Positions 25,729 to 36,049 of a stretch of DNA of 64,000 bases are shown one piece after another (within the stretch, counting starts at the first letter, position 1; each line of letters begins with the position of its first letter). The DNA is from Leeuwenhoekiella sp. MAR_2009_132 (GTDB lineage Bacteria; Bacteroidota; Bacteroidia; Flavobacteriales; Flavobacteriaceae), in NCBI RefSeq assembly GCF_000687915.1, contig NZ_JHZY01000004.1, positions 1,064,001-1,128,000 of the forward strand. The letters run 5' to 3'. Under the pieces are notes generated by a model, which did no database searches, was not told where the DNA came from, and was given only the letters and a program-made list of their open reading frames with translations. The position numbers and the translations under genes were made by a program.

Positions 25729-28479
25729 ATGTTTAAAAAATTAAAACCTACTTTTTTACTCCTATTTATTTTGACTTTGAGTCAAATGAGGGTATTAGCG
25801 CAAAATTTTTTACCTCCAGTCACCAGCTACAGCAGTAGTGATTATGATGCTGCCAGTCAAAACTGGGGATTGAGTACAGATGAAGATGGTACATTATACG
25901 CGGCAAATAATGAAGGATTATTGCGCTTTGACGGGCAACGCTGGGAAGTATTTACACTTCCTAATAAAACCATCATTCGATCTGTTTTTTGTCTGGGAGA
26001 TCGCATTTATACCGGTTCTTATGAGGAGTTTGGCTATTGGGAAAAAGACGATTACGGTTCGCTAAACTATACCTCACTTTCAAAATTAATTAAAACAAAA
26101 TATGCTAATGAAGAATTTTGGCAAATAAGTGCGTGGGAGAATACCATTATATTTAGATCGTTTGGAAATCTCTACTGCTACACAGGTGAAAACATTAGAA
26201 CTTTTAAGCCACAAGAGATTATTACCGCTTTAAGCGTAGTAGATAGAAGATTGCTTTTAGGCACTAATTCTGGCGGGATCCTTGAATTTGACGGTGGTGT
26301 TTTTAAACCAATTACTACCACCAAACTCAATCAAACATCAATAATAGAATTAGTTACTTATAAAGATTTTAATCTTGCAGGCACACGTACTCAAGGTATT
26401 TTTTCACTTAAAAACGGTTCTCTAGAACCCTGGGGTAGCGATGCTCTTACACGCTTTCTTCAAATAAATGAACTTAATAAAATAGAAGTCTTTAACGATG
26501 ACCTTCTTATAATAGGCACAGTTAAAGGTGGTATTATTTATTACAATCCTAAATCACAAACTCTCAGAAATCACTACCGTCAAAACGGCTTACAAAACAA
26601 TACGGTGTTATCGCTGCATAAAGATCAACGTAAAATCTGGATAGGTCTTGACAATGGTATAGATGTAATTATTCCTGATGCACCTATACAATACTTATTA
26701 GATAATACCGGGCAATTGGGTGCGGTGTACGATATCGCATCTTTTAAAGGTGAATTGTATGTGGGCAGCAACACCGGCGTACACAAAATTACCGATACCG
26801 GAATTTACTTTATACCCGGCTCCCAAGGACAGGTATGGAGTTTTACGGAGATTGAAGAAAGGCTGTTTGTAAACCACAACCTGGGCCTCTATGAATTAAA
26901 AGGAAATCAGTTAGAGCGGGTTACCGGGCCATCAGGAAGTTATAGTCTTACCTCTATTTCTGAAACAAACTTGTTTTTAAACAACACTTACAATGGCTTA
27001 AAATATTTTAACCCTAATGCAAATGCACTAAACGATGCTCCTATTGCCGAAACAGATGGTGCCCCTGTAGAACACGTAATTTTTGAAGATAAAAAGTATT
27101 TCTGGGCTGCGCATCCCTACAAAGGCTTTTATCGTGCACAGCTTGACAACACAAACACCAAACTACTAAACAAGGAATCCTTTAATAAAACCGCAGATCT
27201 CGTTGCTTCAAAAACTAAAATACATAAAATTGAAGGTGAGATTGCCTTTTACAATGCCGGCAACTGGTACCGTTATAACAGCATTAATGATAATCTGGAA
27301 GACTTTACAGACTTAAAAAATTACCAATCGTACGCGCTCATAAATAATCAAAATAATAAGTACTGGTTTAAAAATCAAAATGGAAATGGCCTGGTATATA
27401 CAAACTTCATCAATGATAGTATTTATGTTTATGAACCCTTACTTGAAGACCGCGTAATTAAGAATTATGAAAAGGTAATTGAACGCAACGACAGTATTTA
27501 TTTTATTACGCTTAATGAAGGCTTCGGAAGAATAAATCTTCAGGAATTACACAAAAACACAAAACAAACTAACTCACAACAACCACTTCTCAATCGCCTT
27601 CAAACATCAGCGGCTATTTTAAAACTGAATGCTGCCAGTTATGAAATTCCGTTTAATGAAGCTTCTCGTGTACGCTTTGACATTGCTGCGCCGGCCCTGC
27701 ACAAGCCTATGTTTTATTATACCTTATCAAATGGGATGAGTGCCTATTTTTCGGGAGCATTAGAATTTCAAAATTTATCAGCAGGAAATTATACCTTAAA
27801 AGTCTGGCCACTTATTAATGGTCAAAAAGGATCAAATCCTTTAGAGGTAGAATTTACAATTAAGAGACCCTGGTATTTGTCTAATTTAATGATCGTGATT
27901 TACGTACTCAGTGTTTTTGGTATCATTATTTTGATTGGTCTTTATAATAAACGAAAATTAAACCACCATCGTAAAGAACTCGAGGAACGCCTTATAAAAG
28001 AACAGGAGCGTAAAACCCAACTTGCAGAACGCAATAACCTACTACAAGAGATCAATACAAAGCGTAAAGAACTGGCCAATACTACTTATCTGGCAGCAAA
28101 AAGAAACAGCAGCCTTATTGATATTAAAAATGAACTGGAAGATGTAAAAAATTCGGGTATCAACCCAAAGAAAGTATCTACCATTCAAAATAAAATTAAT
28201 CACATCATAGATACCAAAGACAACTGGAAAGTATTTGAGACCACTTTTAAAGAAATTAATGATGACTTCTTTCATCAATTATTAGAAGATCATCCTACAT
28301 TAAGTTCTAAAGATTTAAAGTTATGTGCGTACTTAAAGATGAATTTGACGACTAAAGAAATTGCTCCTTTAATGGCAATTTCTGTTCGTGGAGTAGAAAT
28401 TCACAGATACCGTTTACGTAAAAAACTAAACATAAATAGTGGTAAGAATTTATCAAAATATCTGATTAAAAATTACTAA
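25729..28479 (+). CDS. Membrane propeller regulator with Y_Y_Y domain and C-terminal LuxR-type HTH
   Basis: 916 residues with a signal peptide (cleavage near RVLAQ). Residues about 25-600 form a large periplasmic beta-propeller, with repeats such as WGLSTDEDGTLYAANNEGLLRF and IWIGLDNGIDVIIPD split across blades. A Y_Y_Y-like immunoglobulin domain follows (about 620-712), a membrane helix (about 718-740), a coiled coil (about 742-785) and a LuxR/GerE-type helix-turn-helix at the C-terminus (about 855-912, LTTKEIAPLMAISVRGVEIHR). Its sensor matches hybrid two-component regulators of glycan loci, but no histidine kinase or receiver domain is present. Signal passes directly from periplasm to DNA-binding domain. 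It sits just upstream of SusC and most likely regulates this locus. Confidence 0.88.
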   Translation: MFKKLKPTFLLLFILTLSQMRVLAQNFLPPVTSYSSSDYDAASQNWGLSTDEDGTLYAANNEGLLRFDGQRWEVFTLPNKTIIRSVFCLGDRIYTGSYEEFGYWEKDDYGSLNYTSLSKLIKTKYANEEFWQISAWENTIIFRSFGNLYCYTGENIRTFKPQEIITALSVVDRRLLLGTNSGGILEFDGGVFKPITTTKLNQTSIIELVTYKDFNLAGTRTQGIFSLKNGSLEPWGSDALTRFLQINELNKIEVFNDDLLIIGTVKGGIIYYNPKSQTLRNHYRQNGLQNNTVLSLHKDQRKIWIGLDNGIDVIIPDAPIQYLLDNTGQLGAVYDIASFKGELYVGSNTGVHKITDTGIYFIPGSQGQVWSFTEIEERLFVNHNLGLYELKGNQLERVTGPSGSYSLTSISETNLFLNNTYNGLKYFNPNANALNDAPIAETDGAPVEHVIFEDKKYFWAAHPYKGFYRAQLDNTNTKLLNKESFNKTADLVASKTKIHKIEGEIAFYNAGNWYRYNSINDNLEDFTDLKNYQSYALINNQNNKYWFKNQNGNGLVYTNFINDSIYVYEPLLEDRVIKNYEKVIERNDSIYFITLNEGFGRINLQELHKNTKQTNSQQPLLNRLQTSAAILKLNAASYEIPFNEASRVRFDIAAPALHKPMFYYTLSNGMSAYFSGALEFQNLSAGNYTLKVWPLINGQKGSNPLEVEFTIKRPWYLSNLMIVIYVLSVFGIIILIGLYNKRKLNHHRKELEERLIKEQERKTQLAERNNLLQEINTKRKELANTTYLAAKRNSSLIDIKNELEDVKNSGINPKKVSTIQNKINHIIDTKDNWKVFETTFKEINDDFFHQLLEDHPTLSSKDLKLCAYLKMNLTTKEIAPLMAISVRGVEIHRYRLRKKLNINSGKNLSKYLIKNY

Positions 28480-28528
28480 ATCCTCATACTTCAAAAGCTA
28501 TTTTAACGCTTTTAAACTTTCTCATTAC

Positions 28529-28624
28529 TACATCAAACGTATTTTCGCAAACGTTATAATCAATTATTTAAATTTTTAGTTGTTTGATTATCAATGCTTT
28601 TAATTTTATTAACGTTTTGATGTA
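28529..28624. promoter_or_regulatory. Operator-like inverted and direct repeats upstream of susC
   Basis: TACATCAAACGT (28529-28540) is mirrored by ACGTTTTGATGTA (28612-28624, one base inserted). Inside, ATAATCAA (28556-28563) is mirrored by TTGATTAT (28584-28591). A direct copy of CAAACGT starts at 28534 and again at 28548. These lie in the 226-base gap between the regulator and SusC genes and are good candidates for regulator binding sites. A weak terminator-like dyad (AAAAGC/GCTTTT, 28493-28513) follows the regulator gene. Confidence 0.45.
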
Positions 28625-28705
28625 TTTGTTATGTACCTATATTAACTCACAACTCTTCTATATTCACCCTCAAATAACAAAAAACTAATTCAAAATATAG
28701 TGCGT

Positions 28706-31700
28706 ATGAAACTTAAAATAACATTTCTGTTATTGCTGACGCTTATTACATTTGGTGTAACTGCGCAGGAAACAAAAACAGTTACGGGAACTGTAATAGA
28801 CACCCGAAAAGTTCCTTTACCGGGAGCAGAAGTGAAGGTTGTTAATAAAGACAACTATGCAGTAACCGATTTTGACGGTAATTTTTCTTTAGAAGTAACT
28901 GAAGGAGATCAGGTACGTGTTACCTATTTAGGTTTTAAAGCTCAAACGTTTTCTATAACTAAAGACGCTACTTATAACATTACGTTGCAGGATGATTCTA
29001 ACGAACTTGAGGAAGTCGTGGTTGTTGGATACGGAAATCAGAAAAAATCTGATATAACCGGTGCAATTGTTTCTGTTAAAAGTGAAGAAATCACAAAACA
29101 GCCTGCTACCTCTGCACTAACATCTGTACAGGGTAAAGTTGCGGGTGTAAATATTATCACAAATGACGCCCCGGGATCTTCTCCTACCGTATTGATGCGT
29201 GGTTTAGGTACAGCAGAAGGAGGTAGAACGCCTCTATATATTGTAGATGGGCAACCTTTAAGCGATATACGTAGTATTAACCCAAATGATATAGAAAGCA
29301 TAGACTTTTTAAAAGGTGCATCTTATGCTAACATCTACGGTATACGTGCAGCAAATGGTGTTATTTTAGTAACTACCAAAAAAGGGAAACAAGGTAAAGC
29401 CGTTTTTTCTTTTGAATCATATTATGGTGCTAAAACTGTGCTAAACCAGGTAAAAATGGCTAATGCGCAGCAATACACACAATACTTTAATGAAGAAAGT
29501 GCTGCAAATGGCGGTTTCTTATTACAAGATAACCAGCAGTATGATACAGACTGGTATGACGAATTATTACAAACAGGAACCATTCAAAATAATAGTTTCT
29601 CTGTTTCAGGTGCAAACGAAAACATTGATTACTTCTTAAGCTATAATTTATATCAGGAAAAAGGGATTTTAGAAGGTCAGGAGTATCGTCGTGGTACCAT
29701 ACGTAGCAACAATACCTACCATTTGTTTAATGACCGCTTTAGAGTTATTCAAAATTTAAACGTTGCTTATACTTATGAGACTCCAAAACCATTTGGAGCA
29801 TTTAGCACAGCATACCGCAAGTCTCCGTTAGTTCCTGTGCGTTATGATAACGGTCGTTTTGGTCAGTCATTGGTTAATCAACAAACCGGTGTTGTAGGGT
29901 TTCAAACTGCACCAGGCGAAACTTTAGGTCGTTTAAACTCTCACGGAAACCCGGTTTCTCAGGTTTACTATGAAGATACGTATATAAATACTACAAGTTT
30001 ACAAGGGCAAATAGCCACCGAGTTTGATATTACAGATGATTTAATGTTGACTACCCGTTTTGGAGCTACTAAGTTTTATTCAACAAATCATAGCTATTCA
30101 GACATTAGAGATCAATGGTTAAATAATAACCCTACAAGAACTGAAGCTCAGTTTGAAGCAGGACGAATTCCTAATGCAGATGGTAATGTTTCTACTGAAT
30201 TTGCAAATAACTCATACAGTATTAGCCGGGTTGAATCGTATCGCTGGAATGTAGAAGGGTTTCTTACCTATACTAAAGAATTTGACAAACACAATCTGAG
30301 CGCTACCTTAGGTTTGAGTCGTGAAAACTACGAAGGTGGTGAATTCACAAGCTCACAGGCCTATGACGTAAGACCAGAACGCAGCTTACGTAATTTCAAC
30401 ACCAGAACAAGTCAGTTATTTAATGACAATGTAGGTGGTGATACCTATCAGAGCACTAATCTACAATCCTATTTTGGTCGTGTAGAATATAATTACGATC
30501 AGCGATATTATGTACGTGGAGTAATTAGAAGAGATGGTACTAGTGATTTCATTACCGGTGACAGTAATTTCTTTGGCTATTTCCCGGCAGTAAGTTTAGG
30601 ATGGACGATGACTAACGAGGCGTTTATGGAAAATAATGGCGTGCTTGACAACCTTAAATTCTTTGCAGGATGGGGTAAATTAGGAAACCAGTCTGTGCCT
30701 ATTAACATTCAACGAATTAATACCAGCGATGGTAGTAGCAATACAAATTATGTTTTTGGCCCTGCTCAAAGTTTAATACTGGGCGCTGCAGTAGGTTCTC
30801 CTGCTCAACCCCTATCCTGGGAGGTTACCGAAGAATTTGAAGCCGGTTTTGATTTCGCTTTATTAGACCGAAGATTATCAGGTACGATAGATTACTACAA
30901 CCGTTTAAATACCAATGCTATTTTGAGTGTTAAGCCCTTACTTAACTCACAGTATTCAGCAAACTTTTTTGACGAGGCTGCCGAAATTTCTAATAGCGGT
31001 TTTGAATTCTTAGTAAACTGGAGAGATCAAATAGGATCTGATTTTAGCTATAACGTAGGTCTTAATTTTTCTACAAACGAGAATAAAGTACAAAACGTAA
31101 AACCGGCGTATGATGGTGCGATAGGTGGAAGTTTAGGAAACGGCCGTATTACAAAACGTCTTGCAGAAGGTCAACCCATATTTGCATGGTGGATGTATGA
31201 AGCAGATGGTGTGTGGCAAACTCAGGAAGAAATTGATGCTAACACTTCTTTAGGTAGTGCTGCTCCGGGTCACTTACGTTATGTAGACCAGAATGAAGAT
31301 GGTGTTATAGACGATCGGGATAAAAAATACTTTGGTTCTTACATTCCAACCTATAATTACGGTATAAACCTGGGCGCTAACTATAAAAACTTTGATCTAA
31401 GTGTTTCTGGTTTTGGCGTAGGTGGCAATAAAGTGTACAATGGTCTTTACAGCACCCGTATAGGTGGTGAAAATATAACCGAAGATATCTTTAATAAACG
31501 ATGGACAGGTGCAGGATCAACCAATTCTGACCCAGGTGCAGATCGTGATGTAGAAGCTTCTTCGTATTACTTAGAAGATGGTTCTTATTTTAGAATTAAC
31601 AACATTACGCTGGGTTACACACTACCTGAAATATCTATCATCAGCAGTGCCCGCATTTACGTGACCTTACAAAACCCATTTATGATTACAGACTATTCAG

Positions 31701-31813
31701 GGTTTACTCCAGAATTAAATCAGAATGGAGATCCTACCAGTACAACAGGTATTGAACTTTCAGCATACCCTAATACCAAGTCCTTTATTCTTGGAGCTAA
31801 TTTCAAACTTTAA
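28706..31813 (+). CDS. SusC/RagA-like TonB-dependent transporter of the glucan locus
   Basis: 1035 residues from the ATG at 28706; a GTG two codons earlier is less likely. Signal peptide (cleavage near GVTAQ), carboxypeptidase-regulatory-like domain (about 25-100, TVTGTVIDTRKVPLPGAEV), SusC signature VVVGYGNQKKSDITGA, plug with LYIVDGQPLSDI, then the barrel ending FKL. No STN domain, so signalling does not go through FecR; this fits control by the adjacent propeller regulator. It imports oligosaccharides across the outer membrane together with the SusD protein encoded 19 bases downstream. Confidence 0.92.
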   Translation: MKLKITFLLLLTLITFGVTAQETKTVTGTVIDTRKVPLPGAEVKVVNKDNYAVTDFDGNFSLEVTEGDQVRVTYLGFKAQTFSITKDATYNITLQDDSNELEEVVVVGYGNQKKSDITGAIVSVKSEEITKQPATSALTSVQGKVAGVNIITNDAPGSSPTVLMRGLGTAEGGRTPLYIVDGQPLSDIRSINPNDIESIDFLKGASYANIYGIRAANGVILVTTKKGKQGKAVFSFESYYGAKTVLNQVKMANAQQYTQYFNEESAANGGFLLQDNQQYDTDWYDELLQTGTIQNNSFSVSGANENIDYFLSYNLYQEKGILEGQEYRRGTIRSNNTYHLFNDRFRVIQNLNVAYTYETPKPFGAFSTAYRKSPLVPVRYDNGRFGQSLVNQQTGVVGFQTAPGETLGRLNSHGNPVSQVYYEDTYINTTSLQGQIATEFDITDDLMLTTRFGATKFYSTNHSYSDIRDQWLNNNPTRTEAQFEAGRIPNADGNVSTEFANNSYSISRVESYRWNVEGFLTYTKEFDKHNLSATLGLSRENYEGGEFTSSQAYDVRPERSLRNFNTRTSQLFNDNVGGDTYQSTNLQSYFGRVEYNYDQRYYVRGVIRRDGTSDFITGDSNFFGYFPAVSLGWTMTNEAFMENNGVLDNLKFFAGWGKLGNQSVPINIQRINTSDGSSNTNYVFGPAQSLILGAAVGSPAQPLSWEVTEEFEAGFDFALLDRRLSGTIDYYNRLNTNAILSVKPLLNSQYSANFFDEAAEISNSGFEFLVNWRDQIGSDFSYNVGLNFSTNENKVQNVKPAYDGAIGGSLGNGRITKRLAEGQPIFAWWMYEADGVWQTQEEIDANTSLGSAAPGHLRYVDQNEDGVIDDRDKKYFGSYIPTYNYGINLGANYKNFDLSVSGFGVGGNKVYNGLYSTRIGGENITEDIFNKRWTGAGSTNSDPGADRDVEASSYYLEDGSYFRINNITLGYTLPEISIISSARIYVTLQNPFMITDYSGFTPELNQNGDPTSTTGIELSAYPNTKSFILGANFKL

Positions 31814-31831
31814 TTAAACACAAAAAGCATT

Positions 31832-33259
31832 ATGAAATACACCTATAAAATAGCCCTGCTTAGCATGTTTACAGCAGCGACAATCACCAGTTGTGATGAC
31901 TTTGTTGAAGAAGTTGAGATCGTAGATCCTGTGGCAGAAGGCAGCGCAGAAAACTTTCAGCCTGAAGAATTTTTAACCGGAGTTTACGGGATGCATACTG
32001 AATTTGCTTATGCATTCTCCTATCTGGGAATTACCGATATGATTTCTGATAATTCAGATAAAGGAAGTTCGCCTACAGATAGTGGAGCCGATAAACGTGT
32101 TCTAGATGAATTGACATTTACCACTTCATCGGGGTCTGTGACTTCTATGTGGACGCAATGGTATAAAACCGTAGGTCGTGCTTCACAAACTATTGAATTT
32201 ACCGAGGCTTATGAAGGAGAATCTTCAGCACCCAAAGAGCGAGTAATTGGTGAAGCAAAATTTTTAAGAGCTCTTAACTATTTTTGGTTAGTACGTTCTT
32301 TTGGAGCAGTACCGCTTCAGCATATAGACTTAGTTGAACGCGCTCCTGCTGCAGACGTGTATGCGTATATTGAGCAGGACCTTACCGATGCAATTGCTGC
32401 ACTACCGCTTAAAAGTGATTATGCTGCGCAAGACTTAGGTCGCGCAACTAAAGGGGCTGCACAAGGCTTACTTGCAAAAGTATATTTATATCAGAAAAAG
32501 TGGCAACAAGCTGCAGATATGGCTAATACTGTAATTACTTCTAATCAGTATGATTTAGAGCCAGATTATGCTACAGTATGGAGAGCATCTACAGAAAATG
32601 GTCCTGAGTCTTTATTTGAAATTCAAGCTCGTGGAGAAATTCCTCAGCATGGTGTTCAGCAATATTCTCAAACTCAAGGAACCCGTGGTGGATCTAATGG
32701 TATGGGATGGGGCTTTAATACACCTTCAAAAAATCTGGAAGATGCTTTTAATGCCGAAGGAGATGTAATACGTAGAGATGCAACCATAATTTTTGCAGGA
32801 GAAACTTTATTTGACGGAAGATTTATAGACGAAGGTGTTGAGAACCCGCGCTACAATGAGAAAGCTTATTCTTCGGCAAATGGAGGTCAGGGTGATGGCG
32901 ATAAGAATATTCGTGTATTGCGCTTTTCTGAGATTCTTTTAATTAGAGCTGAAGCTTTAAATGAACTGGGGCAAAGCGCTGCTGCCTTAACACCACTTAA
33001 CCGTGTTAGATCTCGCGTTTCGTTACCTGCAGTTACAACTACAGATCAAGCTGCATTACGACCATTAATCTGGAAAGAACGCCGCTTAGAATTAGCTATG
33101 GAACACGATCGCTGGTTTGATTTAATACGTACAGGACAAGCTAAAGCGGCAATGGCAGCAGACGGCAAAACCTTTATTGAAGGCAAACATGAGTTGTTTC
33201 CTATACCTAACAACCAGTTAGTACAAACTCCGGAAATGACACAAAACCCAGGTTGGTAA
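31832..33259 (+). CDS. SusD/RagB-like glycan-binding lipoprotein
   Basis: 475 residues; lipoprotein signal peptide ending ITSC, followed by the acidic DDFVEEVEI, which fits surface export in Bacteroidota. Typical SusD/RagB features: an AKFLRALNYFWLVRSFG helix pair, TPR-like helices, and the C-terminal ERRLELAMEHDRWFDLIRTG block. It binds the oligosaccharide at the surface and caps the SusC channel. It is 19 bases downstream of SusC and 20 bases upstream of the first GH144-like gene, within one operon. Confidence 0.92.
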   Translation: MKYTYKIALLSMFTAATITSCDDFVEEVEIVDPVAEGSAENFQPEEFLTGVYGMHTEFAYAFSYLGITDMISDNSDKGSSPTDSGADKRVLDELTFTTSSGSVTSMWTQWYKTVGRASQTIEFTEAYEGESSAPKERVIGEAKFLRALNYFWLVRSFGAVPLQHIDLVERAPAADVYAYIEQDLTDAIAALPLKSDYAAQDLGRATKGAAQGLLAKVYLYQKKWQQAADMANTVITSNQYDLEPDYATVWRASTENGPESLFEIQARGEIPQHGVQQYSQTQGTRGGSNGMGWGFNTPSKNLEDAFNAEGDVIRRDATIIFAGETLFDGRFIDEGVENPRYNEKAYSSANGGQGDGDKNIRVLRFSEILLIRAEALNELGQSAAALTPLNRVRSRVSLPAVTTTDQAALRPLIWKERRLELAMEHDRWFDLIRTGQAKAAMAADGKTFIEGKHELFPIPNNQLVQTPEMTQNPGW

Positions 33260-33278
33260 ACCTATTTAAAAAAGCTTT

Positions 33279-34649
33279 ATGCGTTTATTTTTAATTGGAT
33301 TGGTTCTTTTATCCCTGCCAGGATGTAAAGATTCTAAAACTGAGAGTCAGAATCAAGAGGTCGTAACCACGACCTCTGATTCTCTTTCTGACGAAGCATT
33401 ACTAGACACCGTTCAAAAACAAACTATTAACTACTTCTGGGAAGGAGCAAACAAGAACTCGGGGCTTGCCGCAGAGCGTATACATCTAGATGGCATTTAC
33501 CCTTCAAACGACAAAAATGTAGTTACCATAGGCGGTAGTGGTTTTGGCTTTATGGCCTTAATTGCGGGTACAGAACGCGGTTTCATCCCTAAAGACTCCG
33601 CTTTTGCCCGTTTTCAAAAAATGGTAAACTTCTTAGAAAAAGCAGATCGTTTTCACGGGGCGTGGCCACATTGGCTAGATGGTACAACCGGCAAGGTTAA
33701 ACCATTCAGCAAATTTGATGATGGTGGTGATCTTGTAGAAACTGCATTTTTAGTACAGGGGATGCTTACTGTAGCTGAGTATTACCGTGATGGAAATGAG
33801 CAAGAACAAGCTTTAGTTGCTCAAATTGAAAAAATGTGGGAAGAAGTAGAATGGGACTGGTATACTCAAGGTAAAAACACCTTGTACTGGCACTGGTCAC
33901 CTAATGTGGGTTGGAAGATGAACTTCCCCGTGGGTGGTTATAATGAAGCTCTAATAATGTATGTATTGGCTGCTGCCTCTCCTACTCACCCTATTTCAAA
34001 AGAAGTCTATGAACAAGGCTGGGCTTTGAATGGTAAGATTGCGAAAGACACAACTGCTTATGGATTGCGTACCGTTCTAAATCACTTTGAGCACGATGAC
34101 GAAGCTATTGTAGGCCCTATGTTCTGGGCACATTATTCGTATTTAGGTTTAAACCCAAAAGGATTATCAGACCAATATGGCGACTATTGGAAACTCAATG
34201 TGAACCATGCTAAAATTCAATATGAGTATGCCTTAGAAAACCCAAAGGGTTATAAAGGCTATGGCCCAGAAGTTTGGGGAATGACATCTAGCTATTCTAT
34301 GAAAGGTTATGACGGGCATCGCCCCGGCAATGATCTGGGTGTAATTTCTCCTACTGCAGCTTTATCATCTATGCCATATACACCTACTGAAAGTCAGGCA
34401 TTTTTACGCAATATGTACACAAATTTAGATACGCTGGTTGGCAAATACGGCCCTTACGATGCATTTAGTTTACAGGATGATTGGTACCTGCCACGCTACC
34501 TGGCGATTGATCAGGGTCCTATTCCGGTAATGATCGAGAATTACAGAAGTGGTTTGTTGTGGGATTTATTTATGAAAAATGAAGACGTCCTAGAGGGACT
34601 TCAAAAACTCGGATTTGAAAGTCCGTATTTAAAACCAGAAAATGACTAA
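33279..34649 (+). CDS. GH144-type glucanase-like lipoprotein, first tandem copy
   Basis: 456 residues; lipoprotein signal ending SLPGC, then an acidic tail-like linker. The alpha/alpha-barrel is of the PF10091 'glycoamylase' type, which includes GH144 endo- and exo-beta-1,2-glucanases. Recognisable blocks are GGSGFGFMALIAGTERGFI, RFHGAWPHWLDGTTGK, DGGDLVETAFLVQGML and GPMFWAHYSYLGLNPKGL, with the late block AAIDQGPIPV-like LAIDQGPIPVMIENYRSGLL (split here). The last codons overlap the next gene by 8 bases (ATGACTAA). It probably cuts beta-1,2-glucan at the surface or in the periplasm; the linkage is inferred from the family. Confidence 0.8.
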   Translation: MRLFLIGLVLLSLPGCKDSKTESQNQEVVTTTSDSLSDEALLDTVQKQTINYFWEGANKNSGLAAERIHLDGIYPSNDKNVVTIGGSGFGFMALIAGTERGFIPKDSAFARFQKMVNFLEKADRFHGAWPHWLDGTTGKVKPFSKFDDGGDLVETAFLVQGMLTVAEYYRDGNEQEQALVAQIEKMWEEVEWDWYTQGKNTLYWHWSPNVGWKMNFPVGGYNEALIMYVLAAASPTHPISKEVYEQGWALNGKIAKDTTAYGLRTVLNHFEHDDEAIVGPMFWAHYSYLGLNPKGLSDQYGDYWKLNVNHAKIQYEYALENPKGYKGYGPEVWGMTSSYSMKGYDGHRPGNDLGVISPTAALSSMPYTPTESQAFLRNMYTNLDTLVGKYGPYDAFSLQDDWYLPRYLAIDQGPIPVMIENYRSGLLWDLFMKNEDVLEGLQKLGFESPYLKPEND

Positions 34650-36042
34650 AAACGCGATCTATATAATTCTTTGCTTTTTAATTCTAGGATGTTCTAGTGA
34701 TAGCAGTGATGCTGTTGCAGAAGCTCCTGAAGAAAATCCCGGGCAAGGCGACGGCGATGAAAATCCTACTCCCCAGCCCGAGTTAACTGATGCAGAATTA
34801 TTAGATCTTACACAGCAGGAAACTTTTAAATATTTCTGGGATTTTGCTAATGCAGAATCTGGAGCAGCTCGAGAACGCTATATTCCTGCAAATCCCAATC
34901 AGGATCAAAACACGGTCACTACAGGCGGAACGGGTTTTGGCTTAATGGGAATTCTGGTTGGGATAGAACGTAATTTCGTTTCACGTACAGAAGCGGTAAA
35001 CCGCCTTTCAAAAATTTTAAATTTCTTAGAAAATGCAGATCGCTTTCACGGAGCCTGGTCGCATTGGATTCACGGTTCCACCGGAAAAGCGCTTCCATTT
35101 AGTACACTTGATGATGGAGCAGATTTAGTAGAAACCGCTTTTCTTGCTCAAGGTTTAATAACTGTTGGAGAATATTTTAAAAATGGTTCTACCGAAGAAC
35201 AAGCACTTTCAGAACTCGCTTTTTCACTCGTTGACGGTATAGAATGGAATTGGTTTACTCAAGGTGAGAATGTATTGTATTGGCATTGGAGTCCTAACAA
35301 TGAGTTTGCGATAAACCTAAAACTTCAGGGATACAATGAGACTTTAATCGCTTATATTTTAGCGGCTGCTTCGCAAGAAAATAGCATAGCCGCAGAAGTT
35401 TACAAGCAGGGCTGGGCATTAAACGGAAATCTAAAATCTAGTGCTTCGGCATATGGTTATCCATTAGAAGTAAAACACGCAGGTTCAGAACAAACCGGCG
35501 GTCCATTGTTTTGGGCACATTACTCCTACCTGGGATTAAATCCTTTTGGATTATCTGATGCCTACGTAAATTATGAGACCGCTACTGTAAATCACGCGTT
35601 GAGTAATTATGCCTATTGCGTGCAAAACCCTTTGGGATGGCGCGATTATGGTCAGAATTTTTGGGGATTAACAGCAAGTTACACGCTTAATACAGACGGA
35701 AGTCTGGGTTATAAAGCCCATCGTCCCGGTAACGATACCGGTGTGATCTCACCCACAGCTGCATTAAGTTCGTTCCCATACACACCACAGGAATCTATGG
35801 CAGCATTACGTGGATTTTATAGCATTAAAAACATCCTTTTAGGACCTGCAGGTTTTTACGATGCCTTTAGTCCAGATCAAAATTACAAAGTTGCCGAAGC
35901 ATATCTAGCAATAGATCAAGGACCTATTTTAGTGATGATTGAAAATCACAGAACAGGGCTACTGTGGAACTTATTTATGCGTAATGAACGCGTGCAGGCA
36001 GGGCTTGAAAAACTCGACTTTAATTATACCGTACCTCAATAA
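34642..36042 (+). CDS. GH144-type glucanase-like lipoprotein, second tandem copy
   Basis: 466 residues; lipoprotein signal ending LILGC, then a long Ser/Asp/Glu/Pro-rich linker (to about residue 48) typical of surface lipoproteins. The catalytic barrel repeats the blocks of the previous gene: TGGTGFGLMGILVGIERNF, RFHGAWSHWIHGSTGK, DGADLVETAFLAQGLI and GPLFWAHYSYLGLNPFGL. The two copies clearly derive from duplication but have diverged in loops, suggesting division of labour such as endo versus exo. It overlaps the first copy by 8 bases and is followed after 7 bases by the esterase gene. Confidence 0.8.
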   Translation: MTKNAIYIILCFLILGCSSDSSDAVAEAPEENPGQGDGDENPTPQPELTDAELLDLTQQETFKYFWDFANAESGAARERYIPANPNQDQNTVTTGGTGFGLMGILVGIERNFVSRTEAVNRLSKILNFLENADRFHGAWSHWIHGSTGKALPFSTLDDGADLVETAFLAQGLITVGEYFKNGSTEEQALSELAFSLVDGIEWNWFTQGENVLYWHWSPNNEFAINLKLQGYNETLIAYILAAASQENSIAAEVYKQGWALNGNLKSSASAYGYPLEVKHAGSEQTGGPLFWAHYSYLGLNPFGLSDAYVNYETATVNHALSNYAYCVQNPLGWRDYGQNFWGLTASYTLNTDGSLGYKAHRPGNDTGVISPTAALSSFPYTPQESMAALRGFYSIKNILLGPAGFYDAFSPDQNYKVAEAYLAIDQGPILVMIENHRTGLLWNLFMRNERVQAGLEKLDFNYTVPQ

Positions 36043-36049
36043 TACTAGT

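Noticed and set aside
35939..36049. Upstream extension of the esterase gene
   Set aside because: The extension lies inside the second GH144-like gene and removes the signal peptide from the N-terminus; the ATG at 36050 is better.
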